A stretch of DNA of 64,000 nucleotides from positions 60,721 through 124,720 of the forward strand of contig NZ_MASS01000005.1 in the NCBI RefSeq assembly GCF_001707885.1, given 5' to 3'. Shown piece by piece: positions 24,842 through 33,659 of this stretch (positions within the stretch are counted from its first letter, which is position 1; every line of letters begins with the position of its first letter). The position numbers and the translations under genes were made by a program. This stretch comes from Desulfosporosinus cupriresistens (GTDB lineage: Bacteria > Bacillota > Desulfitobacteriia > Desulfitobacteriales > Desulfitobacteriaceae). The notes beneath the pieces are model-generated. The model was given only the letters and a program-made list of their open reading frames with translations, searched no databases and had not been told where the DNA came from.

Positions 24842-25819
24842 TTAAAACATTTCTTTACTCATTTTGTCGATCTCTTCACTGACTTTATCGTAAACGCCTG
24901 GAAACGCACTCCAAGCCCCTCCCATGGTTAAACAAGGGATGAAATATAACTTCCCGCAATTTTTACAAGCTCTCTCCACTTCTCGGGCAGCTATTTCAGG
25001 TGTCCAGGCCGGAAAATCAACAACACCGCTGTCAATATCACCCATGAAACTAATTTTACCACCATATTGTTTAATAAGCTCTGGCGTGTTGTTCGTTGTC
25101 ATGACACCCTGCCAGATATCGATTCCCATTTCAAGCATATAGGGCACCAGATTAGCCGCATAGGAATCACTATGGTGGACGATGAGCTCAACTCCATTCG
25201 CTTTATAGAAACCGTAGATTTTCTTGTAAGCCGGCAAGAAGAACTCTTCGAACATACTGGGAGAAATAAACGAGTTTGTTTGGCCTCCCCAGTCATCGTG
25301 GTGGAAAAGACAATCCGGGTGGATTTTATCAATCAATACTTTAGCAAAGGCTAACTCCCGCTCAGTAAGACAATCAATAAACTCATGCATAGCCTCTGGC
25401 TCTTCATACAGAGCCATTAAGGCATCTTCCATGCTCATCAGATGATGGGTCATCTCAAAGACGCCGGGGGCAATAAAGGGTGTGACAAATTCTTCATTAC
25501 GATCCACAGCGTTTGCATGAGCTATTGCCGCAGCCCATGCTTCATCCGATGTGTCAATCGCAGGAACTTTTACGTACTTTTTCCACTCTGTAATATCCTT
25601 CAAGACCTTGTGTTCCTCATCATGCACGGGGAACATGCCGATTTGGCCTTCCGGCCACTTCCAGGTAATGCCCCACTGATCTTTCCATGTCTGCCCGTAT
25701 TTCATCTCTAATCCCGTAGGAACTTCCATGATCATATTCATAAACTCATACTGCTTAACAAATCGGTCGGGATTTCCACCTCTAATGGTTTCCAACAAGT
25801 TCTGTCTTTTGGTTAACAT
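24842..25819 (-). CDS. UroD-family (MtaA/MtvB-like) methyltransferase I
   Basis: A 325-residue protein of the uroporphyrinogen decarboxylase superfamily, from MLTKRQNLLETIRGGNPDRF, a start shared by anaerobic methyl-transfer enzymes, through FHHDDWGGQTNSFISPSMF, LIVHHSDSYAANLVPYMLEM and FMGDIDSGVVDFPAWTPE. It lies beside a corrinoid protein and a MeTr-domain protein, which fits methyltransferase I of an aryl-ether O-demethylase: it would transfer the substrate methyl group to the corrinoid. Family and context are clear; the substrate (methoxyaromatic, betaine-like or other) is not. AAGGAGG lies 10 bases before the ATG. Confidence 0.85.
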   Translation of the reverse strand: MLTKRQNLLETIRGGNPDRFVKQYEFMNMIMEVPTGLEMKYGQTWKDQWGITWKWPEGQIGMFPVHDEEHKVLKDITEWKKYVKVPAIDTSDEAWAAAIAHANAVDRNEEFVTPFIAPGVFEMTHHLMSMEDALMALYEEPEAMHEFIDCLTERELAFAKVLIDKIHPDCLFHHDDWGGQTNSFISPSMFEEFFLPAYKKIYGFYKANGVELIVHHSDSYAANLVPYMLEMGIDIWQGVMTTNNTPELIKQYGGKISFMGDIDSGVVDFPAWTPEIAAREVERACKNCGKLYFIPCLTMGGAWSAFPGVYDKVSEEIDKMSKEMF

Positions 25820-25852
25820 AAACCCTCGCCCTCCTTATATTATCAACGTCTT

Positions 25853-26485
25853 TCAAGCTTTGACTAATTCTTTAGCTTTGACAGCAGCACTTCCGGCATC
25901 GGAAGCAAAACCGTCGGCGCCGATTTCATCCGCCATCTCTTGGGTTACAGGTGCCCCGCCGACGATTACCTTGAAGCCTGTTAAGCCGCTGGCTTTGAGC
26001 GTTTGAACTGTCTCCCTCATCGACGGCATCGTGGTTGTCAAAAGTCCTGAACAGGCTACTAAGTTTACGTTTTGGTTTTGTTTAATAGCCTCAAGGAATT
26101 TATCAGCGGATACGTCAACACCCAGGTCCACCACATTAAAGCCGGCACTTTCCAGCATCATGGCAACGAGATTTTTGCCGATGTCATGGAGATCGCCCTG
26201 AACTGTCCCAATAACACAGGTTCCCAAAGACGATGAGCTCTCACCGGTAAGCAGAGGTTTGAGCACGTCGACACCCTTGGACATGGCTTTAGCCGACATA
26301 AGCATTTCAGGAACATAAGCTTCACCTTTGGAGAATTTGTCCCCAACAACCCCCATAGAAGCAATCATCGCCTGAAGAATATCCCCTGCCGCGTTTCCTT
26401 CATCCAATGCTTCTTGCACCAAACCCGGAACGAGCTTAGCTTTTCCTGTTTCGACCATAGTTTTTACTTCTTGGATTTTAGACAT
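25853..26485 (-). CDS. Corrinoid (B12-binding) methyl-carrier protein
   Basis: A 210-residue MtaC/MtbC-type protein. A helical cap (about residues 10-85) is followed by a B12-binding domain with the DxHxxG motif (GDLHDIGKN, His100 as lower cobalt ligand), the SGLLTTTM loop and the GG turn near the end (VIVGGAP). It carries the methyl group on cobalt between the UroD-family enzyme and the MeTr protein. AAGGAGG precedes the ATG; the UroD gene starts 33 bases downstream. Confidence 0.94.
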   Translation of the reverse strand: MSKIQEVKTMVETGKAKLVPGLVQEALDEGNAAGDILQAMIASMGVVGDKFSKGEAYVPEMLMSAKAMSKGVDVLKPLLTGESSSSLGTCVIGTVQGDLHDIGKNLVAMMLESAGFNVVDLGVDVSADKFLEAIKQNQNVNLVACSGLLTTTMPSMRETVQTLKASGLTGFKVIVGGAPVTQEMADEIGADGFASDAGSAAVKAKELVKA

Positions 26486-26517
26486 TGTTTAGCCCTCCTT
26501 AATCTTCGTTATATTTA

Positions 26518-27324
26518 TTATCTATTTTTTTGACCAAATAAACTAGCCCTATAGGCTCCAATGTATTCCATGCAGTATTCGTCTCTGCCTAACAGCGCTT
26601 CTGTGGAGTAGATCATGCCGAGCAAATCTTGGTTGGTAGGGTCGAGAATTCCGCTGTCCATTCCGGCATTCATCATCAGCACAGTAAACGCCTGATTGAC
26701 GAGTCTTCGGGCTGGAAGATTGAAGGAAACATTACTCAAACCTCCTGTCACATGAAGCTCCGGATACTGTGCTTTGATTTCTTTGACAACGTCGACAATC
26801 ATATTGATGCCGTCTTCCGAGGTACAAATCATTTCGACCAGCGGATCGATGTGCAGGCGCGACGGGGCAATATCAAATTCTTTGGCCCTTTTCATAATGT
26901 GGGCAAATACTGCGAGCCGTTGCTCAGCAGTTTTAGAAATACCACTGTCATCGCATAAAAGGGCAACACATTCCCATTTGGTATCCGCGATGGTAGGGAA
27001 GATGACCTCAATCTTATCACCTTCACCGGATACGGAATTGATGAGTCCCGGCCGTTTGCAAAACGGAATCGCTTCGGCAATAGCCTGGGCACGAGGGCTA
27101 TCGATGCAGATTGGCGTATCTGTGACTTCCTGGACCAGATCGATCAGCCATTTCAGAGTCTTGACTTCGATGTTGACGTCAGTCGATGCGCAGACATCAA
27201 TAAAATGTGCTCCGGCATCGACCTGAATTTTAGCAAGACTCTGGATAAAATCCGCATCGTTTTCTTTTATTGCCCTAGCAACAGAAGGAATAGCACCGTT
27301 AATTTTTTCGCCGATTATGATCAA
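26518..27324 (-). CDS. MeTr-domain methyltetrahydrofolate:corrinoid methyltransferase (methyltransferase II)
   Basis: A 268-residue pterin-binding TIM barrel of the MeTr/MtgA/AcsE family, starting IIIGEKINGAIPSV, with GAHFIDVCAS, TPICIDSPRAQAIA, SVSGEGDKIEVIF, RLHIDPLVEMI and HVTGGLSNVSFNLPARRLVN. It passes the methyl group from the corrinoid protein to tetrahydrofolate. I use a TTG start, with GAGG 9 bases before it. First gene of the cluster, divergent from the PucR-type regulator. Confidence 0.9.
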   Translation of the reverse strand: MIIIGEKINGAIPSVARAIKENDADFIQSLAKIQVDAGAHFIDVCASTDVNIEVKTLKWLIDLVQEVTDTPICIDSPRAQAIAEAIPFCKRPGLINSVSGEGDKIEVIFPTIADTKWECVALLCDDSGISKTAEQRLAVFAHIMKRAKEFDIAPSRLHIDPLVEMICTSEDGINMIVDVVKEIKAQYPELHVTGGLSNVSFNLPARRLVNQAFTVLMMNAGMDSGILDPTNQDLLGMIYSTEALLGRDEYCMEYIGAYRASLFGQKNR

Positions 27325-27389
27325 TCATTGTCGCCTCTTTTCCTTTTTGCATTTCACCTTAGATGAAGTTTATAATGTTTTTGACAAAT

Positions 27390-27415
27390 CACTCTAAAAA
27401 TGTTTAGTTAGAGTG
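27390..27415. promoter_or_regulatory. Inverted repeat between the regulator and the methyl-transfer cluster
   Basis: CACTCTAA-N10-TTAGAGTG, a perfect 8-bp dyad in the divergent promoter region. A TTGACA (27381-27386) lies just before it for the plus strand. Candidate operator for the PucR-type regulator. Confidence 0.5.
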
Positions 27416-27534
27416 AATATAACTAATATATTTAATATTTCGATTTTTCGAGCTGTAAGCCTTTGTATATACATCTGAAATAATCCGGAAGATTTTGTTC
27501 ACATTGCACGATTCCGCTGCAGGGAGGTATTTAA

Positions 27535-28791
27535 TTGGAACAATCTACTACTAATTTGAGTAACAGTCAATTTCTCGCCCAAAACTCACTTCAACTCCTC
27601 GAGGCTCTCGCAGGGGAAAGCGGCTTGCAACACATAGTTGAACTAGGGTATGCAATGTTTGGGAACCCAGTCTTGCTGATCGATACGAGTTTAAAAACGA
27701 TTGCCTTCTCGAATACTGAAGTCAAGGACGACCCTGTATGGAATGAATACGTCACTTCGGGTTATGCATCATTAAGTTCCGTAAATTATTACACTTCGAA
27801 CAAACTCACCCTGCTCGTAAACCAGAGCGAAGTTCCTTTTTTCTGGACAGATCCGTATTCAAAATACCCCCGGATTATGAGTAAAGTCGTAATCGGAGGC
27901 AAACAAATTGCGCTTTTGTCGATTATTGCTCACGAAAAGCCCTTTCAAAATACAGATCTTGAACTTGCTATCCTCTTATCTAAGGCTATAGCAATTGAGC
28001 TGCAAAAAAATAAATTCATCCACTATTCACGAGGAGTAATGCATGAAAACTTTATTGAAGAGCTTTTGACTGGAAAGACTAAGGATGGGAAAATCATTCA
28101 AGAACGGATTAAAGTTTTAAATATCCGCTTCAGCAAAAATCTTTACACTCTCGCGCTGGATATCAGTCGTTTCGACAATTCTAAAACATCTTTGGCTTAT
28201 TTGAGAAATGAACTTGAAAATCAGATACCCAAAAGCAAGGCCGTCATTTACGAGGATAAGATAGTTTTAATCATAAGTTATGATGATCACGACCAGTTTT
28301 ATAAATCCGAGATTAATAAGTTAAAGATGTTTTTGAAAACCTACCATATATATGCCGGTATGAGCCGATGTTTTCATAATTTGGAAGAAGTACAGGAGCA
28401 TTATTTCCAGTCTTTAGATGCCTTGAGATTGGGCATGTTACTTAATGAGGAAGATTATTTTCATCCCTATGAGGAATATGCCATCTATCACTTTGCAGAG
28501 TCTTCCGGGGTTGAAAATCTCAGAAAAAATTGTCATCCATCTCTTTGGAAACTAATTGAATACGATGGCGAGAATAACACAGACTATACACGAAGTCTGT
28601 ATACCTTTATTATTCATTCTAAAAACATCACCGAATCTGCCAAAGCCTCGAATATTCACCGTAACACCATGTTCTACAGGCTTGAGAAAATCGAATCCAT
28701 TATGAATATCGATATCAATAATAGTAATACATTTCTTCATTTGCATTTATCATTTAAAATTCTGGAATTGTTGAAAATTGATTTGCCCTAA
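27535..28791 (+). CDS. PucR/CdaR-type transcriptional regulator
   Basis: A 418-residue regulator with an N-terminal sensory region and a C-terminal PucR helix-turn-helix (ESAKASNIHRNTMFYRLEKI). A GGDEF-like CdaR middle domain with the degenerate pattern YEDKIVLIISYDD and AGMSRCFHNLEEVQEHY is visible. Divergent from the methyl-transfer cluster, so it probably turns that cluster on in response to the substrate. TTG start with AGGGAGG 8 bases upstream. Confidence 0.85.
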   Translation: MEQSTTNLSNSQFLAQNSLQLLEALAGESGLQHIVELGYAMFGNPVLLIDTSLKTIAFSNTEVKDDPVWNEYVTSGYASLSSVNYYTSNKLTLLVNQSEVPFFWTDPYSKYPRIMSKVVIGGKQIALLSIIAHEKPFQNTDLELAILLSKAIAIELQKNKFIHYSRGVMHENFIEELLTGKTKDGKIIQERIKVLNIRFSKNLYTLALDISRFDNSKTSLAYLRNELENQIPKSKAVIYEDKIVLIISYDDHDQFYKSEINKLKMFLKTYHIYAGMSRCFHNLEEVQEHYFQSLDALRLGMLLNEEDYFHPYEEYAIYHFAESSGVENLRKNCHPSLWKLIEYDGENNTDYTRSLYTFIIHSKNITESAKASNIHRNTMFYRLEKIESIMNIDINNSNTFLHLHLSFKILELLKIDLP

Positions 28792-28806
28792 ATCTCTAAA
28801 TGTTAT

Positions 28807-28846
28807 GGCAAGTCCTCTCGTCCAATAAGGTGCGAGAGGACTTGCC
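28807..28846. terminator. Hairpin between convergent genes
   Basis: A perfect 14-bp stem, GGCAAGTCCTCTCG with CGAGAGGACTTGCC, loop of 12. It lies between the PucR-type regulator and the glycosyltransferase; no clear T run on either side. Confidence 0.7.
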
Positions 28847-28847
28847 C

Positions 28848-29981
28848 TCATATATGTTTCTTCAATACTTTTATGGGATAAATGGTTCCTCGCCATTCTA
28901 TACCACCTTGGCTTATAGTTTTAACCATCGAATTTAATATTGCTCCAATGTACAGCAAGACAGATATAGGGTGAATCACAACATAACTACGGGAGATATT
29001 CAAGTATTTCGCAAAATAATTGTAGACACCAAACAAACTGACGACAGAAAGACCGCACAAAGCTCTCGCCCAAATTGGTCCGAGAAATATGCCAACGAAC
29101 GGGTAAACCCCCACTAGCAGAGCATAAAGGCATATTCCTAATGTTGTAACAACACTGAATTTAAAATGTGCAAACTGGTTTTTCTTAATTCCTTTGAGCA
29201 GGTCAAAAAGGTTATTATACCATTTTACAATAATAAAGCCTTTACCCGACAATCCGAAATCCTGTTTGTATCCCTTATTTACCACAAGTTCCCCAAAAGA
29301 CATATCATCAGCTACCCGCATTGCTATTGCTTCGTATCCACCAATTTCCTTGTATACGGATTTTTTCACTAAGTTAAAAGCACCAACTCCCACCTTGTTT
29401 GTAAACATCACCGTAGCAGTAATTGCAAAACTGAGGTAGGTAAGAAAGGCACGGTAGAAAACACCTCCGTAATACAAATCAGGAGTGATTGTTAGGTGGT
29501 CTAGCGCGTGCTCCAGAGCATATCCAAGAGTTTTCTTTAAACTTCCCAGGGAGAACATAACATCGGCATCGGTAAAAAGTAACCACTCGCCAGTAGCTTC
29601 TTTCACTCCTTGGTAAACAGCATGGTTTTTACCTAACCAGTTGGGAGGTAAATCATAAATAGTTATAACTTTCAGTTGTGGGTATTGAATTTTAAGTTTT
29701 TCCAAAATCGCCCCAGTTTTATCAGTAGAGCGGTCATTCACTACGATTACCTCTAAATTAGGGTAATCTTGACTGATTAACTGTCTAACTGCCTGTTCAA
29801 TCGATTCTTCCTCGTTACAGGCTGGAATTATTACTGATAATGATGGATAAATAATACCCTTGTTTGATCTATCCGTTTTCAGAAATACTGGTCTCTTTTT
29901 AATATATCGAAACCAAAGCAAGACAGTACCTACCCCTATAAAGGTACTAATTGAGGACAATACTGAAAAAAGAATATTCAT
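28848..29981 (-). CDS. Membrane-bound family 2 glycosyltransferase
   Basis: A 377-residue protein with an N-terminal membrane anchor (VLSSISTFIGVGTVLLWFRY), a GT-A catalytic domain (LSVIIPACNEEESIEQAV, VIVVNDRSTDKTG, LLFTDADVMFSLGS) and three C-terminal helices. The combined pattern VADDMSFGELVVNKGY and GGIEWRGTIYP resembles enzymes that glycosylate lipids or carotenoid acids (HpnI/CrtQ-like). Donor and acceptor unknown. GGAGG lies 5 bases before the ATG. No partner gene is close. Confidence 0.82.
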   Translation of the reverse strand: MNILFSVLSSISTFIGVGTVLLWFRYIKKRPVFLKTDRSNKGIIYPSLSVIIPACNEEESIEQAVRQLISQDYPNLEVIVVNDRSTDKTGAILEKLKIQYPQLKVITIYDLPPNWLGKNHAVYQGVKEATGEWLLFTDADVMFSLGSLKKTLGYALEHALDHLTITPDLYYGGVFYRAFLTYLSFAITATVMFTNKVGVGAFNLVKKSVYKEIGGYEAIAMRVADDMSFGELVVNKGYKQDFGLSGKGFIIVKWYNNLFDLLKGIKKNQFAHFKFSVVTTLGICLYALLVGVYPFVGIFLGPIWARALCGLSVVSLFGVYNYFAKYLNISRSYVVIHPISVLLYIGAILNSMVKTISQGGIEWRGTIYPIKVLKKHI

Positions 29982-30322
29982 AACTACCTCCATGAATTTT
30001 CATTTATTTCACCTTCAATAAGCATGTTCAATCTAATTCCATAAAAATCCTCCTTTGGACAAAATTAAAAATTAGGTGTTTCAAGAAAACTACACCGATG
30101 AAAAAGCTCCTTAATCTCATTTTGATATTTCATTGTCGATAGACAAAGAAACACCTGATATTTTATCCTATAAACAGAGAGAAAGCCCTCCGCAAATGGG
30201 CTTTCTCTCTGTTTCATAATTACGATCATAATTTTATCCCTTCACTAAAGCTAACTTAGGTTCATGCTCTGCGAAGTGGAGGATACCGGAAAATAATCAA
30301 CTCAAAATGGGGCAACATACCC
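29982..30322. other. Gene-free gap upstream of the glycosyltransferase
   Basis: Contains the inverted pair AGGTGTTTC (30074-30082) and GAAACACCT (30148-30156), about 65 bases apart, a ribosome-site-like AAAGGAGG with a 4-codon frame (MELD), and the terminator of the polyferredoxin gene. The arrangement might be a leader or operator for the glycosyltransferase; not recognised. Confidence 0.35.
30172..30214 (-). terminator. Terminator of the polyferredoxin gene
   Basis: A perfect 17-bp stem (AAACAGAGAGAAAGCCC with GGGCTTTCTCTCTGTTT, loop of 9), about 110 bases after the gene. A T-poor tail, but a very stable hairpin. Confidence 0.7.
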
Positions 30323-31378
30323 CTACTCTTTTGAAGGGTTCCAAGAATCAGCTATAATCCAATTCGCATTTGCAGCCACTGCACAATCTATACACATTGC
30401 TGGCTCAAAGCTATCAAACACCTGCTTACCACACCCAGAGCAAAACCGTCTTTTTCCTTGGTGCAAAAGTACCTTACCTACTAGTAAACGATAAGATAAT
30501 AATTTACTTTCCATACTTAAAGCTTTAGAGCGGCAGATACTAACACATCTTTGACAGCGGACGCATTTTATTGGTTCATAAATCAAGGTCAACTGTTCTT
30601 TACTTTCCTTTTTCGTCAAAGCTCCTTGCGGACAAATCTCCGGACATTCACCGCAATTTGTACAACTTTCGCTCACATTTAAGGCCGGTATAGGAAGTAC
30701 CTCAATCCCGGATCTACAGTTTTTCCAGGTTTCCTCCAAGAATTGTCGTGTCTTCGGAATAAGATATGTTTCACCGGAAGTGTTCCCCGCTAACATTGCT
30801 TCGAATTTCTCACGACCGATGTCCCGCCAGCCCTTTTCCTCGTTCTGGGTTTGAACTGACAACGTTTCACCGATCGCTGATTCACTGTTCCCATCATCAG
30901 CTGCAACTTTAATCCGTACTGGCGGATGATCTTTCCAGGTGTTATGCACCTCTTTAAAAACCTGCACACTCATTCCACAAGCTTTTTTATCTGGACAATT
31001 TGCACACTCTCCGGTGAATATCGTCAATTCCTTCTCTCGGGCATACAACATGAGAGTCATCCATAAATCCCGATCGAGAATTCCCAGACAAGGAATCTCA
31101 TGACCTGCCGGAATTGCTTGGGGGCAGGTCAAAACGATTTTCTCCGAATTTCGAATATACTCATAGAGCTTATCAGAGTTGCGATAGACAAATCCGTCGC
31201 TCGGACAAACAGCCATGCAAATCCCACATTCTGTGCAGCGTTTGGCATCGAGTTCCCCATATATGGAAATAACTTGATGGGGACAGGAGTCGGTACATAA
31301 CCGACAAAGATTAACGTATGCTTTTTTGTTATTAAGACAATTAGCGGGGTTATATACAATTTGACAGTTATAAAGCAT
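30323..31378 (-). CDS. Polyferredoxin with four cysteine motifs and a zinc-ribbon-like end
   Basis: A 351-residue protein. Two N-terminal cysteine groups (CRLCTDSCPHQV and CTECGICMAVCPSDG), a middle CPQAI/CPDKKACGM region, two further groups (CTNCGECPEICPQGAL and CVRCQRCVSICRSKAL) and a C-terminal CSGCGKQVFDSF ... CIDCA, resembling a zinc ribbon or rubredoxin-like site. It should bind several 4Fe-4S clusters and act in electron transfer. The ATG has AGAGGTG 5 bases before it. It lies beside the hydrogenase genes but has its own terminator. I do not recognise its name. Confidence 0.7.
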   Translation of the reverse strand: MLYNCQIVYNPANCLNNKKAYVNLCRLCTDSCPHQVISIYGELDAKRCTECGICMAVCPSDGFVYRNSDKLYEYIRNSEKIVLTCPQAIPAGHEIPCLGILDRDLWMTLMLYAREKELTIFTGECANCPDKKACGMSVQVFKEVHNTWKDHPPVRIKVAADDGNSESAIGETLSVQTQNEEKGWRDIGREKFEAMLAGNTSGETYLIPKTRQFLEETWKNCRSGIEVLPIPALNVSESCTNCGECPEICPQGALTKKESKEQLTLIYEPIKCVRCQRCVSICRSKALSMESKLLSYRLLVGKVLLHQGKRRFCSGCGKQVFDSFEPAMCIDCAVAANANWIIADSWNPSKE

Positions 31379-31525
31379 TAAGACACCTCTTTTGTGAAGA
31401 CGGTTATATGCTCCTAACTTAGGGGCTGTTCGACAACCCCTAAGAAAACTACATTCTTCAAATATAAAAGAATATCCTGGCAATGGAACTCACTGACTTT
31501 TTCGGTTCTTATTTAAATACAAAAA

Positions 31526-31554
31526 AGCGCAGGCAGAATTACTTACCCTGCGCT
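31526..31554 (-). terminator. Terminator of the hydrogenase operon
   Basis: AGCGCAGG with CCTGCGCT; on the minus strand the stem is followed by TTTTTT. It lies about 60 bases after the last gene of the operon. Confidence 0.82.
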
Positions 31555-31612
31555 ATAAGTTAGATTGAAAAACCATCAAGATTAATGGTTTAGCTTTGCC
31601 GAAATAAAGCGC

Positions 31613-32833
31613 TTATTTCGCGGTGGAAGCGAAATCAACTTCAGTCATTATATCTTCAACAGCTTCCGATCCTTGATGACCCATAATACTGAAGTTTTCT
31701 ACTATGAACAGATATACTAAACAAGCTATGGATACTAATCCTAAGCTGACTATAATCTCTGTCCAAGCTGGAGAATAATGTCCGCCGTATTGATTCAGGT
31801 ATTTGCCCATTCCTGTGAACACTACATTAAACCTATTCAGAATTACACCGGCTACGTCAAGTATTCCAAACCAGATTAAGCCCTTACGGGTGCTGGACAA
31901 AGAACTGAAGGCTATGATAATCGGTATTATTACTCCAAAAACCAGTTCAATCAGGTACATGATACTGGGCAAATCAAAGGCAAAAACATTGGCAACGGTT
32001 CCTTTTACCGCTATATCCACGATCTTTAAGATCAAATACAAGAGCATAGCTCCGCCAGATATTTTGACCAATCCTCTTAAGACTGAGTTATCTACTTTAT
32101 GATCAAGTGCCTTCCCAGCAAGACTGCTTTCTATAACAATCATGCCTGCTCCAACAAAAAATGAGGATAATAAGAAGAACGGCGGCAGAAATGCCGACCA
32201 CCAAAGCGGGTTCTCTTTACCTACCATTAGGTAAAACAGTTCGCCCAGTGACGATTGATGCAGTGTCGGCAGGGTAATGCCGACGATCAGCAGTACAGGC
32301 ATTGCTTTCTTAAGGTATTTGTGAAAGCCTTTAAATACTTTCTCGGTTGCTACTTCGCAGAATTCCAGGATCTGAATCACTGTATAACATGAAACGCACC
32401 AGAAAACTTCAAACAATACGCTGGCATGCCCCCATGATACATAGGGTCTCCAGAAGTTGAACCATTGTCCTACTTCAATCAATAACCCGAGTACAACAAC
32501 AATATAACCTAATAATGATGTCAGCATTGTACTTCTGGCTATTGAATAAAACTTATCTCTGCGTAGTATGTATACTATAAGGCATGTTCCATATCCGCCT
32601 CCTGCTAAGGCTACCCCTAACAGTACGTCAAAGGCGATCCATAGTCCCCATGGCCACTGATCGTTCAGGTTGGTTGTTGCTCCCAGGCCTAATACAAAAC
32701 GCACCAGGATTACAGCTATGGCCACGGCCGCAATGGCCATAAACACCAATCTCATGGGGGTTATTCTAAACTTCCATCTCACGCTATTTAACTTCGCACC
32801 TGCTTGACTTACGAATGTAGTAACAAGTTCCAT
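31613..32833 (-). CDS. HybB/NrfD-type membrane subunit (quinone-reactive)
   Basis: A 406-residue integral membrane protein, about 10 helices, of the NrfD/HybB polysulfide-reductase family (GLWIAFDVLLGVALAGGGYG, LLIEVGQWFNFWRPYVSWGH, HQSSLGELFYLMVGKENPLW). Such subunits pass electrons between an outer iron-sulfur subunit and menaquinone. It is the third gene of the [FeFe] hydrogenase operon, after the HybA-like subunit. The ATG has GGAGTG 6 bases before it. Confidence 0.88.
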   Translation of the reverse strand: MELVTTFVSQAGAKLNSVRWKFRITPMRLVFMAIAAVAIAVILVRFVLGLGATTNLNDQWPWGLWIAFDVLLGVALAGGGYGTCLIVYILRRDKFYSIARSTMLTSLLGYIVVVLGLLIEVGQWFNFWRPYVSWGHASVLFEVFWCVSCYTVIQILEFCEVATEKVFKGFHKYLKKAMPVLLIVGITLPTLHQSSLGELFYLMVGKENPLWWSAFLPPFFLLSSFFVGAGMIVIESSLAGKALDHKVDNSVLRGLVKISGGAMLLYLILKIVDIAVKGTVANVFAFDLPSIMYLIELVFGVIIPIIIAFSSLSSTRKGLIWFGILDVAGVILNRFNVVFTGMGKYLNQYGGHYSPAWTEIIVSLGLVSIACLVYLFIVENFSIMGHQGSEAVEDIMTEVDFASTAK

Positions 32834-32863
32834 ATATTTCACTCCATTCATTTTTGCTGTATT

Positions 32864-33640
32864 TTAATCTAGAGGCTCCTTGTTTTTATTATTAAATACA
32901 TATAATCCGGCTAATATGGTCGCCCAGGCACCTCCTATAAAGGGTGTCATTTTCATATATCCTTCTGTGTAAGAAGGCAACGGCTTAGTTGTTACATCCG
33001 TTCTGAATCTCATCTGTTCAAATGGCGTATCCGAGATATAAAGCCAGGATGTTCCACCTGCTTCTTTCTCTCCAAATACTCTGTCTACATAACCGTTTTT
33101 TCTGATTCTCTTTTTTGCTTCTGCCAATAACTCGTCTCTGTCCCCAAAGGTAATGGCTCCAGTCGGGCACACTGAGGTACATGCTGTTTCCTGGTTATTA
33201 GTGACTCTTGTCGGGCACATCTGGCATTTCCTTACTCCAGGAATAGACTTCTTCCATTCGTATCTCAATATGTCAAATGGACAGGCCATCATGCAGTATC
33301 GGCAACCTACGCACAGCTTCTGATCATAGATGACCGGTCCCTGGGGAAGCTTCTGTAAGGCTTTGGAGAAACATGCTGATACACACGCAGGCTCTTCACA
33401 ATGCATACATTGGGTTTTGACATATCTCCCGACTGATGAGCCGTTCTTCTGGAGGTTATAACGGTTTATTGATGTCCATTCTTCAGGCCATAAGCCGTTG
33501 TTGGGTTCCTTTGCTCTGTCTGTAGCAGTCTTAGTCTTTTCCTGCGGATCCCATTCCAGTTCATTCCACAATTTGCAGGCTACTGAACAGCTTTCACAAC
33601 CGATACATTTCGGTATATCTACGAGTATTCCCTTTGCCAT
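32864..33640 (-). CDS. HybA-like four-cluster ferredoxin subunit
   Basis: A 258-residue iron-sulfur protein with four cysteine groups for 4Fe-4S clusters (CIGCESCSVACK; CMHCEEPACVSACFSK; CVGCRYCMMACPFD; CQMCPTRVTNNQETACTSVC) and a membrane helix at the C-terminus (FIGGAWATILAGLYVF). It lacks its own signal peptide, so it may be carried through the membrane with the Tat-exported hydrogenase. GGAGGTGG precedes the ATG by 7 bases. It connects the catalytic subunit to the HybB-like subunit. Confidence 0.9.
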   Translation of the reverse strand: MAKGILVDIPKCIGCESCSVACKLWNELEWDPQEKTKTATDRAKEPNNGLWPEEWTSINRYNLQKNGSSVGRYVKTQCMHCEEPACVSACFSKALQKLPQGPVIYDQKLCVGCRYCMMACPFDILRYEWKKSIPGVRKCQMCPTRVTNNQETACTSVCPTGAITFGDRDELLAEAKKRIRKNGYVDRVFGEKEAGGTSWLYISDTPFEQMRFRTDVTTKPLPSYTEGYMKMTPFIGGAWATILAGLYVFNNKNKEPLD

Positions 33641-33659
33641 GTTTTACCACCTCCTAGAC

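Noticed and set aside
31418..31444. Hairpin CTTAGGGG ... CCCCTAAG upstream of the polyferredoxin gene, like the tip of an insertion sequence
   Set aside because: Only one end is present, with no transposase or second end nearby; probably a simple hairpin or old remnant.
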